From: Notamacropus eugenii
Lineage: Eukaryota; Chordata; Mammalia; Diprotodontia; Macropodidae
Reading direction: 5' to 3'
DNA: 64,000 nt
NCBI RefSeq assembly: GCF_028372415.1
Contig: NC_092874.1
Coordinates: forward strand, 334,260,651-334,324,650
A program made the translations under genes and the position numbers. Numbering within the stretch: position 1 is the stretch's first letter; every line of letters begins with the position of its first letter. Below the pieces are notes generated by a model. That model saw only the letters and a program-made list of their open reading frames with translations. It had not been told where the DNA came from and did no database searches. This document shows positions 32,101 to 47,200 of this stretch, piece by piece.

Positions 32101-35100
32101 TCACTGATTTTCTTTTCTGTTATTGTTTTTTTCAATCAGGACCATATAGTTTTGATGATTAGTTTTATAATTTAGTTTCGAGTCTAGTATATTACTATGC
32201 TACATTCACACTTTTTTGCTAATTATCTCTCTTGAGATTCTAGGCCTTTTGTTCTTCTCAATGGATTATTTTATGTTTTTGTCCATCCTCAAGCTTCCCC
32301 CCACCCTCTCAGGTATATACACATATATACACAGTTGTTTGAATGTTTCTCCCCCATTAGAGACTGAGCTCCTTCAGAGCACAGCCCTCCTTTGTGTCCT
32401 ATGTGCTTATCACTGTGGCTGGGACATGGAAGGTGTTAAATAAATAAATAATGCTTGTTGACTTAACTTGTCTAGTTCAAAAAAAAGCAAAACATTTCTA
32501 CAGTCCCTGATTGGCTAAATTTGTAAGTCAGAACAGTATTGCAATGTGTATTATACTGACATGGGCCAACTGTAAGTAGTGAATCTCTCTCCAGTTTTTT
32601 CAATCTCTCTATTTCTGTCAAGAGTGATTCATAGTTGTATTCCTATAATTTTCCGTGTCTCCAAGTTAACTCCCATATATTTTAGGTATGTTTTGTAGTT
32701 ATTTTCAATGGGATTTCTCTTTCAAATTTCATTCCTTTTAAAAAAAACACTGTAGAGAAGTGCTGTTGATTTTTCTTATGGATTTATTTTGTCTTTGTTA
32801 CCTTACTGTACTTATTAAATATTCCAATTTAGGGCGTGTTAGGGGCTGTGCAGTTTTTTTTGAAAGGTATACCATTATGCCTTTGAAAATAGAGCCAGTT
32901 CAGTATTCTCTTCGCCATTTTTGTCTTATTGCTATAAGTAACATTTTTCTAATTCTGTCCAACGATGGGGAAAGGGTGTTGTGTTTTTCCTGTTTAGTAT
33001 AATCTTGCTCTTACACATTCTAATCTTCTTAGAAAAAACATTTTTTCCACTCATTCTCCTTCTGCCTCTGCATTTTTGCATTCCCATTCCGCCAGACACT
33101 TTACAGATAATTTACTGTTGGATTAGACTTGCTAATCTTTTCCTTCAGGGCTCCGATTCCTTATTTCCTGCTCTTTTTACTTAATTCTGACTGCTCTTTC
33201 CAGCCATCCTTGAATTACGTCATTGCTGTTACTGGGGCCTTGCAGAGTCTGTGGTGATATTTTTGCCTTCCTTTGCAGCCTGAGCTTTTTCTCCTGAAAC
33301 TTTTTTCCCCTTCCTCGGCCAGCTTCTGGCATTCTTCATCACTCTGTCTGCTTTGCTACCCTATCCTGGATGAACAGTTGCTTGTGGCCAATTGCTTTCC
33401 ATCTGAAGGTCTGGCACTGACCGTTGCTGCTCCCCCGTTAAGGCTATCAGAGTTGGATGCCATCTGCCTTCCTCAATGAATGAGGGTGACCAAGTGGAAC
33501 ACTGCGGTAAGGAGACCCCCAATTGTACAATGCAGGGAGGCCTATTCTAAGCCTTTACTATGCTATGATGCTCTATGTAACTGACTTTTTGGGCTATTTG
33601 TAAAAGGGTTAGAGGAAGGTCTCCAAGGATACTATATAGAGAGTACTAAGAGAGAGTACTCTTCTCCATCTTTCTCTCCCTCTCTCATCTGGCCCCATTT
33701 CCTCTGGTGCTGGGTTAATGAATTCTAATCGGTGCCATATTTCTGATGTCTTGCTTCCTCTACTTTCTTGTCCTCCAGCCTCCTCAGCCATGCCCCCTTT
33801 CCTTCTTGAGCTATGGAGCTGTAATGATTCGTGGGTTTTAACTCATCCTGGTAGAAGGAAACAATCTACCAAAGGATTAACTTCCAAAGTCTGGTAGTTA
33901 AAACTGTCTAGTCATTTAGGTTGTATTGCTGCTCCAGGCCAGCACGCTGACAGTAATGGGGGAATGAGAGGAAGTTAGTGAATAAGGGGATCTCCATCCA
34001 TTCTGAGTATGGGGACCCCCTAGTGGATTGCCAAAAGTAACTGAAAAAAATCTGTCTAAAACTGTCACAGCCACAAGGGTTGGCCCCAGGCCTAGTGCTG
34101 GGGGTGGGGAGGGAAGGGAGTTGGAAACAATGGGGACAGAAGTGATGGAAGCTGTAAGAGTGATGGGCTGGTGAGATGGTTTTCAATTCTTTTTTCTGTA
34201 AGAATTACTTGGTGGTGAGTTCATTCACTTATCCTTTTCTTGTCCTTGCTGAGTTTTTTGAATCTGGGGTCTCCTACTATTTGGTATGGTGAGATGGAAC
34301 ATCCTTCCAGGATTCTGTCCATCGACATTTTTAGCTGACTTAAATGATCCTAGGTTTTAGTTTCTAATAAAATTTTTGCAAAGAGACCACTTTTTTTTTG
34401 ATATGGACTCTGGGATGAGTTTCCTCCTTTCATGAGGTTCCAAGCTCCAAGTTCAAGGTGTCCTTGGGCCTGGTCAGTATAACCCATTTCCCTTTGCCAA
34501 CTTCTTTGCTAGGACAAGGTCATGGAATAAAGGACATCAGAGAAGAGTCTAACTACTACTAAGAACTACTTTCAGAGTTGGATTCAGAGTCTATGCTCTT
34601 GAGCTGTGATTATTTGACTTGCAAACATCCTTTATCCTCATAGTTCCATTGACTGAAGTAGAGCAGTTTCTCTTCACACAGGAGAGGTTTGTGGGCATAA
34701 TGCTGGGAGAAAGAAACATGGGTTAAAAGAGCAGGGAAAGGCAGGGAGATGAGGTGAGGAGAGCTCCACTCCTGAGATGATGCCTAATTAACAAAGCCCT
34801 TACCCAAAGGCAGGAGAGAAGCCAGATGTGTTACCAGCTGTGTCCTGCCCCAGGTGGATACTAAAGCCACCTCATTTCTACCTTCCTCTTCACTGGTAAC
34901 AGATCCAGTTACCAGTGACACAGGCAGTGGTTAATGAGTCTAGTGAGGGCATCCAAAAGGTCAGACTGGTTCCCTGGGCCATGCGTAAGTCCCCCACTGT
35001 CCTCAAGAGAGGAAGAATCAATCATTCTCTCTAAGTCAGGGAACTAGAAGTGAGCCAGGCTCTGTCTAGTCTCATTCCTGCTCCCCACCTCCTCAGTCCA

Positions 35101-38100
35101 TCATCTCTGACCATGCTAAAGATGCCATGCTTCAAAGCTACTTACTCTTCATATAAAATGGCAACTGCGTAGGTGAGAGCTACAACGACGGTCAGCAGGA
35201 GGCCTGTAGGGCTGGCATTCCTGGAAAAGAGAGAGGGAGAAGGAGAGGAGGAGAAGGGAAGGGAGGGGAGGGGAAGGGATGAGAGAGAATGCTTAAGTAT
35301 TTGCATAAAATTCTAGCCCTGGCTCTGCCCCAACTAGCTATACAACTTTGAATGGATCACACTGCTCTAGGTCTCAGTTTCCTCACTTATAAAATAAGGG
35401 AATTAGCTTAGATGGTCTCTAATACCATTGAAGGTTCCTTGTAATTCTGATGGTCCATGATTTCTATATATGTCATTTTTAAAGCATGTGAGCTTAGGGT
35501 AGAGGAGGATCCCCTCTCCTTTTAGGAAGCAAACTACAGTTATCCCTTCCACATTATGGCAGCTGGGGGGGGGGGGGGGGGAATGCACTTTGGAAGGAGG
35601 GTTGTTACAAGTGAGGCCCCCCCATCTAGAAAATCCTCATAAAATGTTTTGGACCACCCTTTGTACCAAGGAATAAAGCTGAATTTTTCTTTTTCTTTTG
35701 TGGGGTGTTTACAGTACCTTATTGTAAAGTTTTGGTACATTTATGGTATTAAAAGATAAAATATGTTGATATCATACAACACTGGACATATAGTTTATGC
35801 ATTTTTGAGTTACTAAAATTTTTCTGTGTCACCTGCTGGCCTTTGTATATCGTCAGGCTTCTGCAAAACTCTCCCAAAATTTCCATTTAATTTATTGTGC
35901 TGACTGGAGATATATGGAAACTGATGTGGGGAAAGACTTGCTGTGGAAGGGATAACTATACCTGGTTTCCATTATTTTGATTTCACAGTGAATTTTACCT
36001 TAAAAATTAAAACCAGCTTCTGTGGGTCTCTTCACTTTGAGGAGTTCTCATTGCCCCTTAAAAATCACTGGATTTGAGAGGTGGAAGGGAACTCAAGGAT
36101 TGTCTGGTTTAACCTCTTCATTTTGTAATTAAAAAAAAAAACAACAAAATAGCCCCAGAGAGACAAGAAGTAATTCAACTGATGGAATTCTAATAAAGCT
36201 GCCCCCAGCCCCAGTATTCTAACTTCCTTATAGGCCCCACTGAACTGCAAGCCCACTGCCCTACATATACACACTCTATATCCTAACTTCTCCATACATG
36301 CCTCACTGCTCACTAGAACAACAGGTGTGTCTGTTAACTCCTATTTCTCACAGAACAGAAGGCATGTCCATGTGATGGGATCCCAGGTACTGCCTCTAGC
36401 TAGCTGCTGCCCCTAGACCTATTCCTCATCTTTCTTACAGAAACAGCAGATGTGTCCATGCACTCAACCACAACCACATCCATTTAGTCTCAGACAGGAT
36501 CACAATACTCAGGAAGTCAGAAAGTAGCAGGATACCCAAGCAGGATGTGAACCCCAAAACAATAGAAGGGACTTTCCCTAAGTAGGCATCTGAGCAGTAA
36601 TAGTAAAGAACTGAGTGAACATATACTGTAGAGAGGCTTATTATAATATCATTATCATATATACATACATACCCCTCCCCAAGGTATGCATTGTGGGTAA
36701 TTGCATCAGCAGTTCCACCATGCCTAGTACCCCTCCCCTATTACCTAATCCCTTAACAAACTTCTCCTGCCTTTTTAATATTCATAATTTTTGTTATGCA
36801 TTTGCATCTTTACCCTATAAAAATCCATCTTGCTTTCTCTGAAGTTGCTGGTTCCTCTTGGAGCCTCACTTCAGGAGAAGTGTCAGTCTCAATAAATGCC
36901 TGTACTTGGATCAGAGGTGGTCTGACTCTGAATTCTTTGAGAAGGTTTCACCACAACACATCATGAAACCCTGACAGTTTTTGGTATCCCTGGGTGGGCA
37001 GAGTTTAAACCGCAACACAACCACAGTAAGTAAGTAGCAGAACTGGATTAAAAACTGGGTCTTTCGATTCCACATTCAATGTGTCTTCCCTATGCTTACC
37101 TCCTCACATTTATTCATATCTGTCTGGAGGGTTTGTATGATTCTCTGACACTGAAGGAGATCTGAGAGGCAGCAGATCACATGATCAGCTTTAGTGCTGG
37201 AAGGGACCTTGGAGCACATTCAGTCCAACTCCTCTTTTACACATGAGGAAACAGAGGCTCAGAGAGGTTGTGATTTGTCCAAAGTCATGCACTAATAAGC
37301 ATCAGGGGTTGGATCCCAAGCCCTCAGTACAGCTAGTAATATTTCTACTATACCAAGTTTATCTCCAAGGAAGCTTCCTTACATTTATAATGATTATGAG
37401 GTTTCCAGAACAAGGATGGGGGACTCAGGCTCACCTTCTATAGGTGAATCACAGACCACTTTTGGCTACTGGTCACTGAGAGGCAGATAGGCTACAGGTT
37501 GGTTAAAAAGGCTACAGAAATGTAAGGTGGCATTACTATCCTCCCTTGCCAGACTGTGTTTATTCTCTAGAAAACTGGAATACCTTGAACTTGATCAATA
37601 TCAAAAGGCTGGTTCAGATTAGTACATAGACCCAGAAATGTTCTTTGAATATGGGGCTGTGGAGTAGTTTTCTAAATAGATTTTAATCTCTTTGAAGGCA
37701 AGGATTGTGGCTTTTATATGTTTGCATTCTAAGAGCTAATACCAAGCTTTACATGCAATAGGTGATCTATAAATGTTTATTGTTAGTGGTAATGATAAAT
37801 ACTTACTGCATATGATCAAGTCCTAGTACCTCCCCTGAGTCTACCCCAGGGAGAATCTGTGTACCTGAGTGTCCAAAGTCCAGGCATTACAGATGAGTGC
37901 ATCAAAAAGAAAATAAAACACTCATCTTTCACTGTACATCTTGTGCCTATTTACGGAAAACATTTTTCTTTTGTTCATTCAATCATTGTACTTCATTGTG
38001 TGCCCGGCCTTGTGCTATCACACAAATACAAAGAAAAAATGAAATGGTCTCTGCCCTCAAGAAGTTTATTTTCTACGTTAGACAGCCTTGCAGAGAACCA

Positions 38101-38147
38101 CTCTTCTAACAAAGAGGAAAAAAAATGCAATAAAATTAACCAAGAAA

Positions 38148-38203
<56 letters not shown>

Positions 38204-41200
38204 TATATGCAGTGTTACAAATCCATAGTCTGTAAAAAAATAAATAAATCAAAATGGGGAGACATCACTTTCCACGTCGTCCTTGGAGGCAGAGCTTGGT
38301 CACTATCATTTCAGAGCATTCTGTTTCTGTTATTTTGCTGTTGTCATTCTTTCCACTTATGCTGGTTATGTTTAATTTGTTTTGCAAAAAAGAGTCTGAT
38401 AGTGTTTTCTTTCCCATTTTAGGGGGATTAATTTGCACAGCAAAAGCATCTGTTGTTCTTTAAAAAGTTGATCAAATGTTCTTGTAAATTCATCTGGACC
38501 AGTATTCCCCACTGCCTTTGGTAGATCCTTTATAAAATTAGTTATTCTTCTGGAATTGGATTGTTTTAAGATCTCTCTACATAGCATTAATTTGGGTATT
38601 CTATATTTTTATAGATAACTCCCTGTTACTGTCAAAAGCACCGTCACATCCTCAGTCATCCAGGCTTGCAAAGTAGGTGACATACCCTCAGACTTGCTCT
38701 CAGCTACCTCTATTCAATATGTTGATGAGTCTTGTGGACTTTGACAGTCTGGGTGATTTTTACCTTCACAGCGTCTCTCATATAAGGCCCCTTATCTCCT
38801 CTGACACTGCCGCATCACCTCATGCCTACATATTCTAATAGCCTGCTGGTCTGTCTCCCTGGGGTGTCTCCTTACTCCAGTCCACTCAGCTGTCAAAGTG
38901 ATTTTCCTGAAGCGTCACCCCCCTCACTCAATAAATGCCAGAGGCTCCTTATTACCCCTAGGATGAAATAGAAAATCCTGTTTGGAGTTCAGAGCTCTTC
39001 AGAAAGTGCCTCCTTCTTGTTTAGTCTTCTTATACCCAACTCCCTCTCACCCCACTCCCCAGTCAGCTACCCTATGTACTCTTTGATCCAGTGACACCAG
39101 CCTCCTAGCTGTAGTTCAGACAAGGCACTCCATCTCTCAGGTACAGGCACGTTCTGTCTGTCCCCATGCCTATAATGCTCTTCCTTCTCACCTCTGCCTC
39201 CCGCATTCCCTGGCTTCCTTCAAGGCTCAGCTAAAACTTCACCTTCTGCAAGAAGCCTTTCCCTGTTTCCCCCTTAATGCTAATGAGGTGCCTTCCTTCT
39301 GAGATTAATCCCAATTTATCCTGCACATAGCTTGCTATTCCACAGCAGGTTTGCATGTTTTTTCTCCCATTATTAGACTGTGAGCTCCTTGAAGATGGGG
39401 GTTGATTTTTGCTTTCTGTGTCCTCAGTGCTTTGCATACATTCCATGCTTAATAAATGCTTGTGAATTGTTGACTGAGTGCTCTATCAAGTCTGGATGAT
39501 ATAACAGTGTATATACTGATAATTATTTTTATTTTTGCTTGTTGTGATTTCATTTTGTTCATTTTTTATTTTGTAAATTTGATTTTCCTTTTCAAATGTC
39601 AGGGTGGGCTGACATTTTATTGATGCTGCTTAATCTTTTCAAAGAATCAACTTTTAGTTTTTATCAGTCCATATTTTCTGATTACATCCCCCCCCCCCAA
39701 AAAAAAATAAATTTAAAATCTGTTTTGGTTTTCAAGATTCCTTTTTCTTGGTGCATTTTTGGATTGGTTTTCTAATTTTTAATATTCAATTTGATAAATC
39801 TTCCTTTTTCTATTTTGTTAATCAGTGTTCTCAGGGATATAAGTTTTCCTCTTAGGTCCATTTGCTTCATGTCAGGAACTTTGATACACTGTCTCATCCT
39901 CTTAAATAAAGTTATTGTAGCCTCCTAGGGTAAAAGTGCTTCATAAGCTTTAAGGAACTATTGGGCAGTTGGGTAGTGCAGTGAATAGTGAAGTCAGGTC
40001 CAGCCTCAGACACTTACTAGCTGTGCTGTACCCTGCTTGCCTCAGATACTCATCTATACAATGAGCTAGAGAAGGAAATGGCAAACCACTGGAGTATCTT
40101 GGCCAAGAAAATCCCAAATGGGGCCATGAAGAGTTAGACTTGACTGAACAACAATGAAGCAAATTACTGCTTTTATTATTTTATCCCAAGGTAAGATCTG
40201 CCCCTTCAAGACATTCCCTTATTATAAGGATCATACTTTACAGACTGGCATGTTGCTGCGAAATGAATAATAATAAAAGTGTTAACTTTTACTTAAGCGG
40301 GGAAGGAGGGTGATCAGGAGGGAGGAAAGATATGGTTATGGAGGCTTCAACGAACTCTGCATTTTTTGTTTGTGCTCTCTATATTAATTACTATTTTTAT
40401 TGTTATGGTCTATAAAGGATATATTTAGTATCTTTTCCTTTTTTAATGTTAATTTACTCTCTGTGCCTTAATATCTATTTATTCCTCACAGGTTCTTTCC
40501 CTTTCCTCTGTCCCTGTATATCTACCCTTACCCGATTTTAAAAATTTTATTTCTGTTACTGATTTCTTTTATTTGTTTATTTATCTCTTCCCCTATATTA
40601 CTCCTTCCCTTTTAGCTCTCAGTTAAAAATCTCCCATCCTGTCTCCTTCACATGTCTTAATTTTTTTACTATGACTTTAAAAAAGAAGTTTTCCTTGGTC
40701 TTGTTCTATTTGCTATTTCTCTACCCTTTCAGTTTATTCTGATTTTTCTTTTATTAACATATTAGACATTTCTTTGTTTCTTCTTTGTTTTTCTTTAGTC
40801 TCTTTATGGGGTTAAAGCTTTTGAATTACTGAATTTGAGTTCCCTCTTCTAACTAATTTCTATATTGTTGCCTTGATAGATCTTGCCTCATCATCCATAC
40901 CCATCCTTCCCCCCTTCTCCATTACACTGTAAATTCCTTGAGAGCTGGGAAGTTTTTTTTTGCGCCTTTCTTTGTATCCTTGGTGTTTAGCACAGTTTCT
41001 AACAGAGTAGGCATTTAATTAACGCCTGATGACTTAGTGCCTTTTTGCTGTGCCTTATACATAGAAAAATATCAATTCATTAGAAGTAATGTTGGACAGA
41101 AACATTAAAACAAACAGTAAAAAATTACTCTGTATTAAATTGTATGGTTCAGTCCTACTCTCTCTCTATCCATGACATGACTGATTTCCTCATGACATTT

Positions 41201-44200
41201 CATCTCTGAGACTACATCATTCCCCTTCCCATCTCCCACCCCCATTCTGGGTACCAGCCTCCCCTGAGGAGCTTATACAGGTACTCTGTCTCAGAAAAGG
41301 TGACTTCCCCATGCTCTCATTTCTCCTAGTCTAGATCTATCACTAAATATATACACTTCCCACTCTGGACATATTACAGCTACTGCCTTCTCCCAGGGTA
41401 ATGCCCTTTGGGGGGGATCTCCCCTATGTTGGGGTAAAATGCCAGCTTTAAAAAAACCCAGAATTTTACTCATTTTTTTGTCTTTATGTTGTTCAGATTT
41501 TCTCCCGTATCTCTCTCCCAAATATTCCTAGAGAGCTATCTCTTATAATATTAAAAAAAAACTTTTAAAAGAAAAAGAAAAAAGAGAAAATTCAGTTGAT
41601 TTAACTAGTTAACACACTGAAGAGATCTACATGCAATGTTCTATATGTGTGGAATAATGAATGAGGCCCCTAAAGTGAACCTGATCCCTTATTTGAGGGA
41701 CTTGATTTTCACTACATTATCTGAGCTACCTTAGTCTTGACTCAGCATTCTAGACTGTTGAAATCTTTTTGGAACCTATCTCTGTGGTTCACTGTGATAC
41801 CTCTTCCTTCCACCCTCGTGTCATCTACAAATCTGATACATATTCCATCTGTAACTTCTTCCAAGTAACTGATTAAAAATTCAGAACAGAATGTGGCAGA
41901 TTCCTAGAACCCTCTGCTAAAGATGACCCCTCAGGCTGATAATAAATCATCATAGATAATAATGATGATGGCCATTAGAGAGAGATCCAGAGCTTAAGGT
42001 TTACAAAGAACTTTACAAATATCTCATTTTATTCTCAGAACAACCCTGTGAAGCAGGTGTTACTATGGCCTTTATTTTTATAGGCGAGGAAACTGAGGTA
42101 AGTAGAAGATCACACAGCTAGTAAGAATCTTAGGGACAGATTTGAACTCATGTCTCCAAATCCAGTGCTCTATCCATGGCAACCCTAGCTCCCTCTCAGC
42201 AGGGGAGGGTGAGAAGACTAGATCTGAGCTCCACCATGGCCAAGATAAAGAGTTGGAAACAAAGTTGGTAGGAGGTTCCTCTAGGTTCTGGTGGGGTGTG
42301 AAAGGGAATAACCAGACTGTGTGGTTAATGAGAACAGAGATAAGGGTTGTTTTTCATAAACTGCCATCATTCTTGTGTGTTAGAATTGTCACCCTGTCTA
42401 GATGGAGAGTTCCTTGAGGTCAAAGTTCATCTCTTCTCCTTTTGTACAGCTTTGAACTTTTCAAAGCTCTTGCACATTCATGATCTCACCTGATCCTCAC
42501 AACAATCCTGAAAGGGAGTATTATTTCCACAATCAATCAATCAATGATCATTTATTAAAAGCCCAGCACTTCACCTGTTAGGTAAACCTGTGTCTAGGAT
42601 GGGGTCATCTCTGTCTATGTTCTTTCCTTTGGTACAGGACCTTATGAGATGATCAAAGGTCTGAAAAACTACCAGAAGTTCATGGCATATATTGCTGTGG
42701 CCAAGCTAGTGAGATGACACTGTAGTCCCAAGGAACAACCAGAGATCCAGACCAGAAGGGAATTGATCTGGCAGCTGAGAGATGCTGCGTCCTGCAAGTG
42801 AGGCAGGGAATTCAGAAAGACCACATGTGGGAGTGATTTTGGTGAGGTGAATGTTTTTATAGCATCAGCTTTAATTCTGAGTTCATTTTCTCTAGGGACT
42901 GAGATGACAGAGAGCAGAGTATGCTCTGGTTTGAGGAAATGTTTTTATAATTTGGTTCTTGCTGTATCTTTGAAGTAAAAATTCCCTTGTAAAAGCTAAT
43001 TGATGTTAATTGGTTAGATGATATTAGGGAGCTGATCACGGGTAAGGATACTGAGTAGACACAGGAATTGGGAGTTCAGATCTGGTGGCATTAGAAAACA
43101 CAATAACCACTCAGCAGCAGCCTGAGACTGAGAGATAGACAGGCCTGGAGACCCAGTCAGTCAGTGCAAGCGAGGGTTGGAATAAGAACTGCTAGAGTTT
43201 ATACAGGCCATATTTACAGCAGTAGGCCCATAGTAGTTATTCAATACACCACAGTGACTTGACTTGTTGACTACCAGGTTCTGAAGGGTGCCACTCAAGC
43301 CATAGAGGGTGGAATACGTGCTTCTAAGTTGGCAAAGAATTCTCAGTATAAGAAATTCTTAAACTTTTTTTTTTCATCAAAGATCTTTTAGCAGTTTGGT
43401 GAAGCTTATGAACACCTCAGAATATTGCATAAACTAAAATTACACAGGAAACCAATCATATCGAGATAAAGTTATCAAAATGTTTTTTCAAAACATGTTC
43501 AGAGACTCAAGGTTAAGAACTCTATGTTTTCCTCTGGCTGGGAGAATGCATCGTTTTTCAGTGGCTCTAACTAGGGAACACCAAGAGACTTTCCCCTGCA
43601 TCTCACCTTCCTCCCTGTCCCCAGGGCACTGATGTCTAAATCAATCCAACAGAAGCTGGGATTAGCAAATACCTGAGAAGAAAAGTGCTAGGCTGCCACA
43701 GGCAGGAGTCAGACAAGGGCTCCTGGGTACAATGTGTGGCTGTGGTAGTGTATCATCTCCAAGCCTTCTCACTGCCCTGAGAAACACTGAATCTTTACCC
43801 CAGCTCATGACTGCCCCCAAAGTATCAAGTAAGAGCCCAAGGGAAGAACTGAAGAGAATAAATAACCAGAAGGAGAAGATACAAGGGGAAAAGGGCCCCT
43901 GTTCATGAACATACTAGATAATCATCCCGTGATAAGACATACCAAACGCACAAATACTTTTAATAGCTAGTATTTATATTGCTGGCAAAGCACTATACAT
44001 ATTAATTCATTTTTAGCCTCAACTCTGAGAGGCAGGTGCTCTTATTATCTGGAAGATTTCTGTTCTTGCTTATTTCCAAGTTTCTGCCTCCATTCCATGG
44101 CTAGCTCAGGTGTTTATTTCACGGCACATAAGGTACAGACACCTATGTGATAAGCTGTGGGAAGGGTGAGAACATATCATCAGGGTCATGGTACTGTGTC

Positions 44201-47200
44201 TACTATTAATAATAACATATAAATTATGCAAGAAAATGGATGACCATTCACTCAAGGCCACCTATGCAAATTTAGGACCTAATGGCTAGCTCGCCAGACA
44301 AGGTGGCTAAAATAATTTTTCTGGAACTAACAAATGACAAATCCTCATCCTCCCAAAACAGATCTCCAAGTAGCCTTGAGAATTCAACCAGTGGATAAAA
44401 CAATATACCCTCACAGGCTGAAGTGCTACCTGGCATTGCCTGGACATAACAGTGACAGACTTTATGCTGCCAACTGCTCAATCTCTAAGCTGAGGAGGGG
44501 GGAGGAACCCAAAGCTCTCACACTACTGAGTCCCGGCAGAAGGAATCAGAACCATGTGGAGCTGCATGAGGCACATGTCCCTGTCATCTGCTTTGCTCCT
44601 TTAGTTATACCAAGCTTACTGAAGACAAGTTTTCATGCTAATAGTTTTATTCAGATAAAAAAAGCAGCTTCTTAATCCACCTGTGCCACCGTCCATAGAA
44701 CATATAAAATAAGAGAATTAAATAGCAAGATAGTGACTTGTCCCAAGACCATTTGTGCACGGATTCCACTGATTAAAGATGACGATTTTTCTATAATCAC
44801 AGTAAGAACTGACATTTACCTAATACTATATGCATACATATGTATGTGTATATATAATATAGACATAACACCATATACATGTGTGTATGTATATATAAGT
44901 ATGTATGCATACAAACACACACACAAAGTCATTTGAAGGTAGGGACTACTGTTACTATTCTCCTCATATTACGATGAGGAGACTGACTTGACTTGAGGCT
45001 TCTCCTTTCTTCTCTAATAAAAAAGAGGGTTGCAGCTGATGATTTCATCTTGAAGGACCTTTCCAGCACTGATTGGGACATCTCATTTGGGACGGGGGGT
45101 AGGGTTCAGATGTATGATTCCATTGGTAGACAAAGTTCCCTCTTTCAAAGTAGAACAGCAGTCGTGCTATAGATTGTAATTTTGGAGAGTTCTCTTGAGC
45201 ATTGAGACGGTAAGCAAACCCAGGTCTTTCTGATGCCAACCCTTGCCTACTGTCCATCTAATCAGTATGATTCAAAATAGCTCTTTTTGAAAACAATAGC
45301 CCCTGAACCTTCCCCTCTAATTTCTGGGGATCTTTTTCTAGCTTAGTTGATATAATCAGGGCTGGGTAATGAAATCTTCCAATTCCCATTTTCAAGTCCT
45401 TCACAGATGATACAGTGGATAGAGCACTGGATTGGAAGTCAGGAGACCTGGGTTCTTCTTGAGTTGTGTCTGATATTAAACTGTTATTTTCCCTTGACTA
45501 AGTCATGTCCCCTTCAGTTTTCTCCTCTGTAAAATGAGGAAGTTAGAGAAGAAAAATGGATGAAATGCTTTCTGGAGCTAACATTTTATGATGCTGTGGG
45601 TACTTGGAGCTAGAAGAGAGGTATGTGGGGGAGAGTTGTTTGTAGAAATTCCCATCCCCAAACCTGTCACTACCTGGTAAGCAGTGTAGCCTTGTGCTGG
45701 AACACTTGCTGTCTAATTAGAGAGAGACAAACAAAAAGGCTACTGCAAGTAAATGGCCAGAGACCAAACCTTGGTAGTTCATAGTGGAGTCAAATCAACC
45801 ATATGCTACTCTCTACATGAGCATCATGATTCAATTACTGTCCACTGGGACTGCCAGGCCCCATCTAGGTGCCTGTGTATGCTTTATGCTAGGATAAAGG
45901 AGAAAGCTGATAGTGGAGGTCTCAGCATAAAATCTGGAACATGCTATTGGATCTGCCTTTTCATGTGACACCTTATCAGTCCTCTGATGGAACCTTTCTA
46001 TAATGTTTTTTTCAAGAATTTTATCATGGGATGCCCTCATATGGGGGAAACTGCCTCCTAACAAGGACCTTTCAAAACTTTAGGAATTAAGCCCCTGGGT
46101 ATAGAAGACAGATCCATCTTAAGCAGTGTGGTATTTACAGTTTGTAGGTATTATAAGGAAGTTCTAATATGCCATTATTATTACGAATTTCATTGTCTGT
46201 TGGACCATACAATCATAAATTAAGAGCTGGAAGGGACCTTAGAGGTAATCTACTCCAACTTCCTCATTTTACAGATGAGGACACCAAGACCCACAAAGGG
46301 TTAATGACTTAGCAAGGTCATACAGAGGCAGGATTTGAACTCAGGTCTTCTGACTCCAAAGTCAGTGTTCCTACCATTGGACAGTAGTATTACTGTCCAA
46401 AGTCTCCTTCATCCCCAAATCTACTAAGCTGCTTCTTAGAGTAAAACCAGTATGAGATTTCCACTACTGGTGGCATTGACAGTGGTAGTGGCTGTCTATT
46501 CTTGAACATTCCATACAGCCCAAGGATCTGGTGCCCAAAAAATTCATTGGCCTCTGCACTGTCTTGTCATCTGTGCCTCTTGGAGCTGTATGCTCTAAGT
46601 TCTAATATCTTGGCTAAATAAGAATGTGGAGTTTAGGGACCCAAGAGCTCTTTGTGATTCCTCCTCCCTCACCCTAAAACTGCCACTGCATGTTTGGCTC
46701 TGCCCTGGTTACAGGAGAGGCAGGGAAAGGAGAGGCTCTTCATCATCTCTCTAAGCAGAATGGCCCATATGCCTGGCTGAGGGCAAAGAGAAGCGGAAAT
46801 CCTACTGTTTGTTCATGGAAAGTCTTTTTCATGGACACGACTTACTTTTGACTTCTAAGGCTAATGAAAAGGAACAGCTCCTTCGTGACAAAGGCTGAGG
46901 AGTCATAGCCACATCTGCTTCCTGTTTCTAGAAATAGCCGCTGTCACACTGCTTCCCCAATTTATTTCTCTAGCTACCTTCTGATCCTTAGGCTGGAATA
47001 AGCTAGTTCTTACAGGCTAATAGTTAATGGGCTAATGGTTTTAGATGAATTGAAGGAGGGAGGTCTCTAGACAGCCAGCTTCAAAGTCAGTAGGCTGTAA
47101 TCACTGGAAGCTCTCAATATCTGCTTAGTTTGGGCACTGGGCACCACAGTCTTATAACACAAGTTCTATATTGGAGCTGGTACACAAATTTTAAATCTCT

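Noticed and set aside
37859-38422. 187-codon plus-strand open frame with a long His/Thr run
   Set aside because: The run is the (CA)26 microsatellite in translation. No domain, no splice context, and it lies inside a PEMT intron on the opposite strand.
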